Part shown: positions 53,119 through 63,684 of the stretch, one piece after another
How positions within the stretch are numbered: position 1 is the first letter of the stretch
How the letters are laid out: every line of letters begins with the position of its first letter
Assembly: GCA_963969595.1 (NCBI GenBank)
Contig: OZ018409.1
Span: forward strand, 8,384,520-8,448,519
Origin: Neckera pumila
Taxonomy: Eukaryota; Streptophyta; Bryopsida; Hypnales; Neckeraceae
Reading direction: 5' to 3'
DNA: 64,000 bases
The notes under the pieces: generated by a model
What the model saw: only the letters and a program-made list of their open reading frames with translations
Told to the model about the DNA's origin: nothing
Database searches by the model: none
Made by a program: the position numbers and the translations under genes

Positions 53119-53750
53119 TTAATTCCTACAGGACCAAACACCATTTTTTGAAAACATAGCAATTTTGAGTAGCTCACTACAAACGGAATTTTTATTTTTT
53201 TTCTTTGAAATTTTCACACAAAATGTGCCCAAGGAGTAGCTTTAAGGCCCAACAATTTTTGTAAGTTTTGACTACATGGTTAAAAAGTTATTGCATGATA
53301 CGTCATTTTCATTGGTCGGGGGGCAGCCCGAGCAGCTCAGAAAAAATTCTCTTAAAACCATTTTTTTTAAAATAAAAATTTAAAAATTAATTCTTTAGAT
53401 TTATATATATATATGGGAAGCTTTGAATCATTCCATTTCAATTAATGAATCAAAAGTTATGCAAATTTTTAGTTTGAGGGTAAATATGGAATCTCTATTC
53501 TAAAGTAAACTTTGAAGTCCTTTATTTAATTCAATTTCCATTATTTTTGAAAAAAAATAAAAACACTAGGCGTAGATTATTTATTACAACATTACAACCA
53601 ATGGGCTTGGTTTTTTCAATTCTATATCTAAATTCTTAACAATTTAGTATTTTGAATCATTCTCTACTTCTTTCTACTTACTATTTTTTTCCTATATGTC
53701 TTACAACTCCAAATGATCTGAAACTTTTCAAGCATGTAGCCAACTTTCCT
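53119..53750 (+). mobile_element. Family B MITE, right end missing
   Basis: Starts TTAATTCCTACAGGACC at 53119, then follows family B (ATAGCAATTTTGAGTAGCTC, GGGGGCAGCCCGAGCAGC, TTTGAAGTCCTTTATTTAA) to a TAGCCAACTTTC stretch near 53745, where similarity stops. Confidence 0.75.
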
Positions 53751-56155
53751 TTTTTTTCCTAAGAGTATTGTATAATTATAAATTTTTTTTAAATGTAAAA
53801 AATAGGCTTAATTTATGCACCTTTAGGAAAAAGGTACTTTAAGAAGGAAAAGCGTAGAAAAATTCTCAAAGTAGAAAAACTAGAAAATCTCATGAAAAGT
53901 GCAAAATCTCATGAAAATAGGTACTTTCACATTTTAATTTTAATTCTCTAAAAAGAAAGTTTAAAAAAGAACTAAAAATTAAAAATTTGGAAGAACTTTA
54001 TGATGAAGAAGTTTCACCAAAATAATGATCTTAAAACCATCTTTAATATTCATAAATGAGCACGCAAAAGGAGCCCTGTTAGCATGCATGCGGAAGACGT
54101 AAAATAAAATATTTTATATTTACTTTGGTAGAAACATGACTTCCTACTATGGAAATAGATCACAAAAACTTCAGCTCTAGATCATTAATTTTGGGTATTC
54201 CCTAATATTAAAAAATCCTAAACCACAAAGTGTGACAAATTAGCTAACTTGAAATTTAAATATAAAATGATTTTTGAATTCCTTAGAAAAATAAGGGATT
54301 TGAATACTATCAAGTTAGCCAACTCCAATGAAAACTTCAAGTTAATCGGGCTCATGCTTCAAAAGTTATAGCAGATGACAAGAGAGTCGCTCTCATTGTG
54401 ACGCAAAATAGTATTGGTCTTTCTTACAATCACTCTCTATTGTATAAGAAATATTTGAACTTAATAGATTTAGCTCATCAACTCAAGATGATCTTTCTAA
54501 AGCTCTATATTGATCCACATTGATAGTATACTCTTCCACATTAATTAAACTGTTTAAAGTGGAGCAAATAGTCAACCAATATCCCCAACCTTAGACATTA
54601 TATTATTCTAGGATTCAAGAAGCTCAAGACATGGAGGTCATTGAATGATTACAAGGCAGAGTTACATTAGCATGAAAATGCAATTTCTTTGTTCCAAGAT
54701 GATGTTTTGGTTGGAAAAAAATGGTCATGATTAAGGCTTAAAATAACATTATAATTTCAACCCGTTATCAAATATTTCAAGGAAGTTATTGTTCATTTAC
54801 TAAATCTTAAGGAACCAAAATGATCATTTTTGAGCAACTGGAAGATTATTTAGGGACAAAAACATTAAGGGGAACCAAAAGATCATTTTGGGATAGAGGG
54901 AATATCTGTTACTAGAGATTATTGGCATCAAGAGACTCCAAGAATATCAAAGTCAACTTCATCATTGTCTATTCAAAACAAAGAAGATTTAGGCAAATGA
55001 GTTTTTTTTTATTTAAATTAGATGAAAAGCATCTAGAATCATCAAAAAGGGATAAAATTAAAATCCTAATAAACAAAAGTAATTTAAAAAGTAGAAGTGG
55101 AAATAGAAGTCAATTGGGGAAAATAAATCAGCAATAAATAGTAGATGAAGTTTTAATTGCCAATTAACGATCAAACTTCATCCATCAATAATTTTTTCTA
55201 GCAAAAGGAAAAGTCAATTTAGACGTGGAATAATATGGAAAGGTCAAATTAAACTTGCCAAGTATAAGTGCAAAATCATCTAAAATTAGTAAATAATCCA
55301 AATGAAATTCAACCGCTAAGGTAATTAAGGATTAACAAAACAAATTAATATAAAAGTTTCGTAAAAACTTAGGGGTAAAACAAATAGAAATAACTTAGAA
55401 GATTCTAGAACCAACTTAAACTTGGAAAATGCTTCAATAACCAAAAAAAAAGGGGATGAATATTGAAGCAAGGGTTGGATGAAGTTGGGGACATTCTAAC
55501 CATCCAAGGCCAAATCAAGCATCTAGATAAAAGACCACAAATCAGACTTCTAGCAAAAATTTCAACTAAAACTAAAATTAGGTACCACTAGAAAATCATG
55601 GATGAAGTTTGATGTACCAATTAGCGGTCAAATTACATCCACGCATAACTTTGCTACCTAGGAGTATTAGATTTTGATGGATTTTAAGTTTTTGGAAATG
55701 GTATGAGGTCGTCTACGACCTAGGATTGCTAAATTGACTATTGCCATGCATATTCCACAATCATTGCGGCCTAATTAATTAGATTACCAAGTTGATTCTC
55801 TCAATAGATTGAAACTTTTGGGGTCTTTTGCAAGTGGTTTGGATGTTTTGGTATTAGAAAAGGTCCATAGTGCCTCTCAAATAATGGATCTTTTGCAAAG
55901 TGATTTAGACATTTACGTATTAGAAAAGATCCATTGTTTGGAAGGCACAATGGACCTACGCTTAGGCCCCGCCTTAATATAGAAATTTGAATTGAAACCT
56001 AGAACTTGGTTGTGTATGTCTAATTATCAAAGGTGGGTAATTAAACCCCTATAATGCCTTATTCACTATGCATGATAGACGGGATGATAGAGAACATTTT
56101 GAAACTTGAACGAAGAGATGGAATACAAATATGTTATGTGTCCATATTGGATACC
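53751..56155. other. AT-rich intergenic with a hairpin and MITE end
   Basis: No gene recognised; the frame at 54922-55137 looks random. Two related segments containing GATGAAGTTT...CCAATTA lie at 55141-55200 and 55600-55660. A mariner-like end (CATTTTGGGATAGAGGG) lies at about 54885-54901. A hairpin lies at 55862-55956. Confidence 0.4.
55862..55956. repeat. Inverted repeat with 32-bp arms
   Basis: GGTCCATAGTGCCTCTCAAA... (55862-55893) pairs with the complement of 55924-55956 with a few mismatches. The arms meet over a spacer that also takes part in a direct repeat (TTGCAAGTGGTTTGGA with TTGCAAAGTGATTTAGA). Confidence 0.75.
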
Positions 56156-56708
56156 TCCTCCGTCCCGAAATAAATTTGTAGTTTTCAAATATTGCTTGTC
56201 CCAAATTAAATTCAATGGTTCATGGATTTACCGGACTTGATCATAGTTCAATAGTGGGAGTTGATGCCTCTCAAATCACAGGTTCTAATTGCACTTGAAT
56301 CACACTTTTGATCACAGCTAGATCCAATTGTACTGAAGGAAGTTAGAAAATAACTAAACTTATTAGGTTATTTCAGACTTGTGATTACAGCTTCTACAAG
56401 TTGAATGACAAGAGCTCATTGGATTTAAATGTAAAGGACTTCATTGAACTTCATTGCATTGGCATTGGTAGGAGAATGATCAAAATTATTTGCAGTGGAA
56501 CTACTACCAAAATAGGAGAAATTTGTCAATTTTGTTGTCTATTTTCAATATGGTTTGCTTGAACGTTGACTTTGATTCTTTCTTGCCTACTGGCATGGAG
56601 TTGATAAGAAGCTACAATAACTATGCAATCCCTTGCAAATAGGAGCACCTCACGCTTTCATCTAATTGCTTTTTCAGGAAACCATAGATTTTTTTTGGGA
56701 CAGAGGGC
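56156..56708. mobile_element. Candidate mariner/Stowaway-type MITE
   Basis: CCTCCTCCGTCCCGAAATAA at 56156 and the complement of TTTTTTTGGGACAGAGGGCT ending at about 56708 form the degenerate CTCCNTCCGTCCC terminus known from plant mariner-like elements. Both ends are flanked by TA. About 550 bp, non-coding. Confidence 0.6.
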
Positions 56709-56791
56709 TTAACATTTAGTTCAGAAGAATAAGGAGAAGAACCAAGAAAAGAAGTCGGCCGTCTAGTGGCATGAAATTATTGCATCATTTT

Positions 56792-56834
56792 TTAACCTCT
56801 AAAAATCCTTGGCTATGTTTTCACTAAAAACGCT
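56792..56834 (+). mobile_element. Family B MITE, left fragment (continues at 63685)
   Basis: TTAACCTCTAAAAATCC at 56792 then GGCTATGTTTTCACTAAAAACG is the family B end. It is cut at a TTAA (56835-56838) by a family A element, and the same family B sequence resumes at 63685 after that element's right TTAA. Confidence 0.8.
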
Positions 56835-57062
56835 TTAACCCCTAAAGGACCAAGGCCATTTTTCTGCCAAAAAACATTCAAAACTACCATTTCTATAGCA
56901 AAGAGTAAAAAAATTGAAAATTGTTTTTCTTGCACATCTAACCATAGGATCTTACACCTTACTAGTATGAAAATGTATGGAAAACATTCAAAAAAATCTA
57001 CCACACAAATTGCAAGAGATCTGTGTTTAAGTGAAAAAAACAAGTATTCAAGCCATTACATG

Positions 57063-57345
57063 AGATTCGGGGGTCTTAGAAGGCTCTGAGTTCCCCTGTT
57101 GTCTGCTGCGTTCCCGCAGTCTGGGAACGCAGCAGCAGCAGCTGGCTGACGTGGTCGAGCAACTGCCACGTCACATTTTGAAAAAAAAAAAAAAAAAATT
57201 TTTTTTTTGCTTAAAATGATATTTTGGTAAGAATTTATTTATTTATTTATTTATTTAAATTTCTGACACACCCATACCGGCGTTCACTAGATCTGGGCAG
57301 ATCAGGGAACAGGCCTGAAACGGCCCTCCAAGACCCCCAAATATC
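57063..57345. mobile_element. Unclassified 283-bp insertion with GGGGGTCTT terminal repeats
   Basis: GATTCGGGGGTCTTAGAAGGC at the left and the complement GATATTTGGGGGTCTTGGAG at the right form a terminal inverted repeat. The interior is much more GC-rich than the host MITE. It holds a perfect 13-bp hairpin (57103-57115 with 57123-57135), TGACGTGG paired with CCACGTCA (57147-57154, 57166-57173), a T/A run and a TTTA array (57237-57262). Target duplication unclear. Confidence 0.65.
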
Positions 57346-58119
57346 ATCTAATGACATTGCGGGACTAGAATTTTTGACTATGAACATTTTTAACTTAAAT
57401 TTTTTGCACTACAAAATTTTAAGCTTTTAAATCTTCATAGAGAAAAATTGAGTTGGGAGTCGAGGAAAAAAATAAAATATTAAGAAAAACTTAATTTTCA
57501 TTCTTAACCCCTAAAGTCCCAAGGCATTTCCTAGGATTTTCTACCTCAAAAAACACTGAAAACTGCCATTTCTAATGCATTGATCAAAAAATCGTACAAG
57601 ATCAATTTTTTCAAAATCTAACCGTAGGATCTTGAACTGAACTTATATGAGATGATGTAGTAAAAATTTCGTGAAATTTGACCGTACAGATTGAAAGATA
57701 ATTGCATTCAAAGTTACAAGTTTTATTTTTTGGGGCCTTGCCCGAAAATTTCAGATGGCTTTGACCACCCTTGTGGAAAACTTTTACATTATGGAACTCC
57801 AATTTTAATTTTTTTCCATGTTCAATATCATGTTAGGCATATTCCCACCAATTTTCAACTCAATCCAAGATATACAGTACATCCAAAAAAACCCTGCAAT
57901 GCAACTATGTCCCAAGATTTGACAATACACTATCCAATGTTTGGATATATTTCCCCACCACATAGTTCATAAATCCACTAATCCAAACGGTGGATTGAAG
58001 TAGGTAATTATACTTGACAAGTCAAAAAAAAAATTACTGAAAAATTTAAAAATCTCTAGTTTCTATGTCAATTTCTAGTGCAAAGTGAGCTCCAAGACAT
58101 GGGGCAGCTGTTGAATCAT

Positions 58120-58260
58120 GGCTTTCCCACTGCTCCCGGGATGTTCCCTTGTCGTTCCCAACTGGTTCCCTTGTCCCTTGCCGTTCCCAACTGGTTCCCT
58201 TATTTCCTAAAGTCAACTGCCGTTCCCCAAGTCTCACTACGGTCCCCAAGCTGCCATGCC
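58120..58260 (+). repeat. GTTCCC-rich tandem segment in the piggyBac element
   Basis: GTTCCCAACTGGTTCCCTTG occurs twice in tandem within a longer run of GTTCCC and GTCCC motifs (58139-58205). Similar C-rich motif clusters lie near the other end of the element (62620-62790). Confidence 0.6.
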
Positions 58261-59236
58261 CCTGCAAGGACAGAACTCAGTCAGTTATGAGTGATAATTC
58301 TCTTCGAACTAGCAAATGAGGTACTGTAGTGACCTGGCTGTTTTGATCACCCCACCTGCATTATCACACTTTGAAACAAATACAACCATAAACGTGAGAA
58401 TGTGAACAGGGTTGTTTTGATGAAAAAGAAATTGTTGATAGCCTGTGATGTGATGGTAACATTTTGATGATCTGTGATGATAACATTATGATGATCTGTA
58501 ATTCTGATTTAGACTCACATCACATATCCCTCACTCATCCCATCTGCCCTATAACTAAACTCATAATTTGCTTTCACTAAACTCCTACTCCGTTATTTGT
58601 ATTCATAATTTGTAATGTCAAACATGGCTTTCTTTCCATTTTTTATGAAGTTTTAGAGTGGCAATATTAAATGTTATAGTGTTGCTCTAAATCCAACATT
58701 CATTCACTTTTTGGTTAGAATATACCACATTCGCACATATCACATATTCACATACAAACTATCCATAGTTCTATTTTCATCCACAGTTTTACAATTTCAT
58801 CCACATTTGTTTTTCAATCTGAAGTATTCTAGCAAAAAATTCTTGGTTTGTCTTCACTTTTTAGCCAATTTATTCTTCTCTAGTGCAATTTGGCACTAAA
58901 AAGTCACAAAAAAGCCATTTAGAAGTGAAAGTCAATTCCTACTTCCTAATGCCTAAGTGAATGATAGGAGAATTATATTGAAGGCTTTCAAAATTCATAG
59001 TGTTCTCATTTCATATCCTAAAATTGCACTATTTGAAAATTTTGCAAATAAGTTGTCACTACCTATAATATATTCTTCCAACCCTAATGACATGAACCAT
59101 ATTGAAATCCTCATTACTAAAATTGAATGCACAAATTTTGTGGACATACCTCTATATCTACTTCTTCAAAACTTTTTAGAAAAAATATTAGAAAGAACTT
59201 GGGATAGGGAAAAAAACTCACAGTATGAATGGATAA

Positions 59237-61153
59237 TCATTGAAGACGTTCGTGGAAGAGACGAAAGCAACCCTTTTTCCAACACATAAATTTGTTGCCA
59301 TGAGATGGACAATATGTTTTGGGCCTCGTCACTGGGCCTGGTTGGTTGTTGCAAACAACACATGGCTTCCGGAGAGTTGTGAAAACCGGATAACAAGCTC
59401 TCGTACGCCGAGTTGGAATACTACACTCTCCTCGCTTTTTCTTCACCCAATTTACAGTTAGAGCTTTGCATAACTGAGTCCGAAATTGTAAATGTGTCAT
59501 TGGTCGGCGAGGTGGATCACAAGTCTTGCATTTGTCAATGTAAATGATGTACATGTTGACGATAGTCGTGTCGATGAGAAAAAAGAAAACCCGGTGCCAC
59601 CATTTGTGGGACCGGGTTTGACACGTATAAGAAGCCCGCAACTGGTCAGCTACATCTACACCACGCATGTGTGTAGTATACTCTAGGTGCACTGGTGAAG
59701 TATGAATGTCATCTTGAACAGAACCATTCCGCCTAGGAACCAAAACCACCGGAAATTCACAGGGGAATTGAAGAGGCTTCGCATGCGTTGAAATTATAAG
59801 GACCGGTTTTTTGTCTTTCCAAACAATGGCACTCATTTGCCGCGACTCGTGCATGCGCCAATCCAAAGTCCCTTGAGGATTTCGGTTGAATTCTTTAGTA
59901 TTTTTCAATACTTCGGGAAGACCTACTCGATTGCATCGTATGGTCCCCGTTGCATATGTGCCTCTCTCCAATAAATCTTTGAATAGGGCTACACTTGAAA
60001 AAAAATTGTCCATAGTAATAATGTGCCCTTTTCCTTCATTTGCTCTTGACAAACGTAAAACCACGTTGTGTGCTAGCCTAGCCTCTCCACGACTTCCACC
60101 ACGTGTCACATGGACCCCTTCATTGACCGCAGGGTCTTTTCCACAATAAACCTCAAAGTTTGAGACATACTTGAAATTTGAGTCCACAAAACACCACACC
60201 TTCAAGCCCCACTTCTGGGGCTTTTGCGGCATATATTGCCTTGCCGGGCAATATGTGCCTTTATAGCGGATCATCATCTCATCAATGGTGACAAATTTGC
60301 CCACATTCCATGATTTCATGCAATTTTCACGAATGACATTGATGAGCCACCGGACTTGACCCATTTTATCATATCCCGGCATGGTCTTGTCCGTCTCATA
60401 GGTTGATGGATCGGTAACATGTAAGCATCTAGTAAGAAGTTGAAAACGATTGCGGGACATGAGACTTGAAATTGTAGGGCAATGAAATATAGAGCCCTTT
60501 TTATGCCAATAAGTTTTGATATTTGGCTGTCGCTTCATACCCATGTACAAAACAATGGCTATAAAAGTTTTCAACTCCTCCAAACAAAAAGGTTTCCATT
60601 GCGGCCCCCCATAAGTCTTCCCATCCATATTCACCATGGTGGCATAGCGGTTTGTCTCCGCCACAATGGCCCGTAAAATAGTGATGGGCCAAAAAAGAGC
60701 AAATAAATTTGCAAAAGTAGGAAAGTACCGCCAAAAAACCTTTGACCCAGAGGACCCCAAAAATTCTTGGGGCTTGGGGTCATATGTCATAAATCTTTGT
60801 GACCAAGCGGAGTCCTGGTAAACATACTTGATGCTATTGACATCTTCAATATCACCACCGTCGTCACTAGAATCCGATGAACTATACTCCAATTCCGATG
60901 CACTCCCACTGTCGTAATTTATGGTGGTGGTATGATTCATCCGCGGACGTTGATGAGGCGGATTCGACCGGTTTGCCTCATCAACGGTGACAAATTGTTC
61001 ATCCCCAACATTTTCGAGCCCTTGCAATATGCCTTCTCCTATTCCCTCTCCATAAGCAAAACCCTGACCCTCTTCTTCCAAATTGCCATACCAATTGCAA
61101 TTCCAGGCTTCCCTATGTGAATTTTCATTATCCTCCCATATGCTGGGTTGCAT
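59237..61153 (-). CDS. piggyBac transposase (DDE_Tnp_1_7)
   Basis: 638 codons from ATG at 61153 (an in-frame GTG lies 12 bases upstream), no stop or frameshift. The N-terminal 110 residues are acidic and Ser-rich, then the DDE_Tnp_1_7 domain runs from about 130 to 545. Catalytic aspartates are all present: D291 in FVTIDEMMIRYKG, D382 in HIITMDNFFSS, D500 and D503 in RGVDVADQ, with spacing like that of piggyBac (D268, D346, D447, D450). The PQKPQKWGLKVW block after D291 is also typical. The C-terminus (about 598-634) is a Cys/His cluster, CVVC-x13-C-x2-H-x5-C-x4-C-x4-H, like the RING-type DNA-binding tail of piggyBac. The enzyme cuts and pastes DNA at TTAA without a footprint. It looks functional by sequence; expression is unknown. 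Confidence 0.95.
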   Translation of the reverse strand: MQPSIWEDNENSHREAWNCNWYGNLEEEGQGFAYGEGIGEGILQGLENVGDEQFVTVDEANRSNPPHQRPRMNHTTTINYDSGSASELEYSSSDSSDDGGDIEDVNSIKYVYQDSAWSQRFMTYDPKPQEFLGSSGSKVFWRYFPTFANLFALFWPITILRAIVAETNRYATMVNMDGKTYGGPQWKPFCLEELKTFIAIVLYMGMKRQPNIKTYWHKKGSIFHCPTISSLMSRNRFQLLTRCLHVTDPSTYETDKTMPGYDKMGQVRWLINVIRENCMKSWNVGKFVTIDEMMIRYKGTYCPARQYMPQKPQKWGLKVWCFVDSNFKYVSNFEVYCGKDPAVNEGVHVTRGGSRGEARLAHNVVLRLSRANEGKGHIITMDNFFSSVALFKDLLERGTYATGTIRCNRVGLPEVLKNTKEFNRNPQGTLDWRMHESRQMSAIVWKDKKPVLIISTHAKPLQFPCEFPVVLVPRRNGSVQDDIHTSPVHLEYTTHMRGVDVADQLRASYTCQTRSHKWWHRVFFFLIDTTIVNMYIIYIDKCKTCDPPRRPMTHLQFRTQLCKALTVNWVKKKRGECSIPTRRTRACYPVFTTLRKPCVVCNNQPGPVTRPKTYCPSHGNKFMCWKKGCFRLFHERLQ

Positions 61154-61492
61154 AAGGTTTGGCACAGAGAAAGAAGAGGGCTCACCTATAGCACTGGGCG
61201 TTCCCTACAGATGGTTGGAGTTCCCAAACGTTCCCCTCCAAGCACTCCTGTCCCCAAAGTTCACCTCTCGGGCTATAGGAAGGCGCCACCTGGAGCCAAC
61301 CGTTGGAGGTTGCTGGCTCTCTGCTCCCGCTATGTAGTCACGACCTGCTCCCGCCTCGTTGTTGCTGATCGGGTCGGCGATTGTTGTCTGCGCCTCTGTG
61401 TTCTTGCTCCGTTGCTTGTTGCTTGCAATTCTTGCTCGAGGTTCTTGTGTTCTTTGCTCATATTGATTAGCGTTGTGGAGGAGCTCGTCAGG

Positions 61493-61864
61493 CTACCAGA
61501 GCTCCTCTAGTGATCTAGTCTCTGGAGTGGAGTATGGACCTTTGTCAATGTCATCTTCTTCTAGCTCCTCACAGCTTGATTGTCTTCCTTCAATTTCGTT
61601 CTCTTGACTGTCCACAAAGGCTTCATTGAATTCACCAATGTGTAGAGCTTCTTCAAGCTCGAAATTGTAGGGTGTAGGGTGTGAAATTGGAGGAACATAG
61701 ACAGGCGTTGGATATTCTTCAATTTCTTCATGCAGGAGTGTTGGGCTTTCTGGTGGTGAAGGAGAAGGACTAGACAACCTCTGAGCTTCAGCTTGGAGCA
61801 AGCGGCAGCTGCGACGTACGGGCAGCCCATCCCAAGCAAGCTGCGTTACAAAACAAGGAGACAC
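61493..61864 (-). CDS. Small acidic open frame in the piggyBac element, unknown
   Basis: 123 codons upstream of the transposase on the same strand. It is Pro-, Ser- and Glu-rich, with SPSPSPPESP, HEEIEEYPTPVYVPP and an acidic CEELEEDDIDKG stretch near the end. It could be an upstream exon of the transposase transcript, an accessory protein, or chance. No clear splice donor joins it to the transposase: the acceptor-like CCCAG at about 61144 would remove the first ATG. Family not recognised. Confidence 0.3.
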   Translation of the reverse strand: MSPCFVTQLAWDGLPVRRSCRLLQAEAQRLSSPSPSPPESPTLLHEEIEEYPTPVYVPPISHPTPYNFELEEALHIGEFNEAFVDSQENEIEGRQSSCEELEEDDIDKGPYSTPETRSLEELW

Positions 61865-61921
61865 ATTAGAGAGAAAACTAGCAAAGTTGGAATTTGGGAG
61901 AAGTACAAGAGAAACAATGTA

Positions 61922-62311
61922 TTACCTCAGACCGTGAGCTTCTTCTTCCTCTCCGTGGCATTGCTCTTCTTCCGTATTCTGAAATCTAAAGCTCTCAATC
62001 TGCATAGACTCTAAGAAGAACCTCCTCTTCAAGTGCATACAAAAGTGAATTGTGTTTTTTTCTTCCTTTTTTTCATGTAGGTGAGCAATCTCAGAACTAG
62101 GAAGTTTAGAGTGTGTAATTGAAATCAATTCTTCCATGATGTGGTACGTGGGTGTGGCATTGATGGATTTTGGTACAGATTTTGCTAAAATTGAGGTCAT
62201 TGCAGAAGTAGTGGAGACACAGAGAGAAGTCATAAAGGAGTTAGGGTAAAATGTTGAGTAAGAGTACGCTAATTTTGCCAAAATTGTTGGTTTTTGTGCT
62301 TGTTTATTCAA
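61922..62311 (-). CDS. Open frame in the piggyBac element, doubtful
   Basis: 129 codons from 62311, ending in an acidic EEEQCHGEEEEAHGLR tail. Composition is not strongly protein-like and no domain is seen. Listed because it lies upstream of the transposase on the same strand and could be leader or exon. Confidence 0.2.
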   Translation of the reverse strand: MNKQAQKPTILAKLAYSYSTFYPNSFMTSLCVSTTSAMTSILAKSVPKSINATPTYHIMEELISITHSKLPSSEIAHLHEKKEEKNTIHFCMHLKRRFFLESMQIESFRFQNTEEEQCHGEEEEAHGLR

Positions 62312-62529
62312 TTAGGTGCTGCAAATTGAAGTACAACCGTAATGGTGCTCAGAAAGTTTACAAATTTCGACAATTTTAGGCTTCCAGTGGACATTGTGAC
62401 TTCTGTTGGAAAATGGTGTAATCAATGTGTACTCTTCTAAAATTTCCAATTTACAAGAAGTGGGCAATTTGTAGACGGCGCTTTTGATCATGTCAGATTG
62501 AAAATTTGCAAATTTTTGGACTCGGAGGT

Positions 62530-62870
62530 GATCAATCCCTCCGAGATTGATCTGCGCCTGCACTGCCGCGGCGCAGCAGCCTGCACAGGCGGTGCGCCTG
62601 CGAGCAGGCAGTGCAGCGTCGATCACAGCTCCCCCGAAGCTCCCCCCGAAGTTCCCCCCCTGTTCCCCTCCTATTCTCCGCCTGTTCCCATGCTCTTGCC
62701 CCCACCCCGCAGCTCACATCACCCCCCCAAAGTTCCCCATTGTTCCCCATCTACTCCCCATGTTCCCCCTAAACCCCGCAGCTCCCATCTGGGTTCCTCC
62801 CTGCAGGTTCTCTCAACCCATTAGATGCTCCCCTTCCCACCCAGCCAAACCCGCTGCCCTTGCCTTCTGC
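62530..62870 (+). repeat. C-rich, GTTCCCC-repeat segment near the right end of the piggyBac element
   Basis: Strand-biased C-rich stretch with many CCCC runs and repeated GTTCCCC/AGCTCCC motifs, strikingly unlike the AT-rich surroundings. Open frames through it on both strands reflect composition. It lies 270-600 bp inside the right terminus, where regulatory or transposase-binding arrays would be expected. Confidence 0.6.
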
Positions 62871-63684
62871 CCCATTGCAGCCCAGAGTTTTGTTTTTCAA
62901 AAGTCAATGCCAGAAGGCCTGCCCCTGCTGCCCCCTCTCCCCCATTTTCACAAAAAAATCCCATAACTTTTGAACCAAAGGTCCGATTTACATAAAAATT
63001 GCATGTGCGTGAAGCTCTTGAAAAACTACACGTGTGATAAAAGTTTCAAAAATATGTGAAACAAATTGAGACTAAACAAGGCTACCCAAAATCCATTTTG
63101 TCCCCCGTAGGGACAATGGGACTTTAGGGGTTAAAAAAATTGTTCAGTAGAAGTAGGTACAAGATAGAAGGAGAATCTAAAATCTAAATATCTTTTAGAT
63201 GGAATTAGAATGCACTAATTCTGGTGGTATGATTGTTCTGGAAAGCAAATTAAACCATGTGGAACCTTTTTTTTGAAAAACTACAAAACTTGCAATCATA
63301 AACGAATCCTATAAGTTATTTTTTCAAGAAAATGCTCTAATTGCCCAAAAAACAAGATTGTCCATAACTTCCTCATAACAAATCCAAATAAAATGAGTAA
63401 AATCTTTTTAGATACACAAAAATATAATCTATGAGAAAAAAAACTAAAAAGAATTCAAATTTTTTGCAAATATTTTTTTGTTGCCCCTCTCCCTTGTTTT
63501 GAGCTTATTTGGACATAACTTTTGTTCCCAAGTACCAATTGAAAAAAAATTACAATCCCATAAAACTTATCAATTTTACTATCTTCCAAAAAGTTTCAAA
63601 AAATTAGGATAAAAATTCAGCCCGTTGGTACTTGCCCAAAATCACATTTGTCCCTCGAAGGGACACTGGTCTTTTAGGAGTTAA

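Larger units (their letters stand above)
57504..63134 (-). mobile_element. Autonomous piggyBac-superfamily transposon, complete
   Basis: Outer TTAA at 57504-57507 and 63131-63134. The ends share TTAACCCCTAAAGTCCCA as an 18-bp inverted repeat including the target. The body is 5623 bp. It codes an uninterrupted transposase on the minus strand, near its middle. About 1.7 kb downstream of the gene and 2 kb upstream are non-coding or weakly coding, with GTTCCC-rich segments (58120-58260, 61200-61260, 62620-62790). The first and last about 200 bp resemble the ends of the family A MITEs. It interrupts a family A MITE at a TTAA; the same site is empty in the copy at 37493-38423 (about 37880). Confidence 0.95.
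56835..63684 (+). mobile_element. Family A MITE, split by two younger insertions
   Basis: Left end TTAACCCCTAAAGGACC at 56835; right end GGTCTTTTAGGAG then TTAA at 63681-63684. Family A sequence is continuous when 57063-57345 and 57508-63134 are removed, leaving about 940 bp. It sits inside a family B element at that element's own TTAA. The subterminal palindrome at about 63650 reads TGTCCCT CGA AGGGACA. Confidence 0.9.

Noticed and set aside
62498..62966. Plus-strand Pro-rich frames of 108 and 139 codons
   Set aside because: They reflect the C-rich repeat composition; no domain, and antisense to the piggyBac transcription unit.
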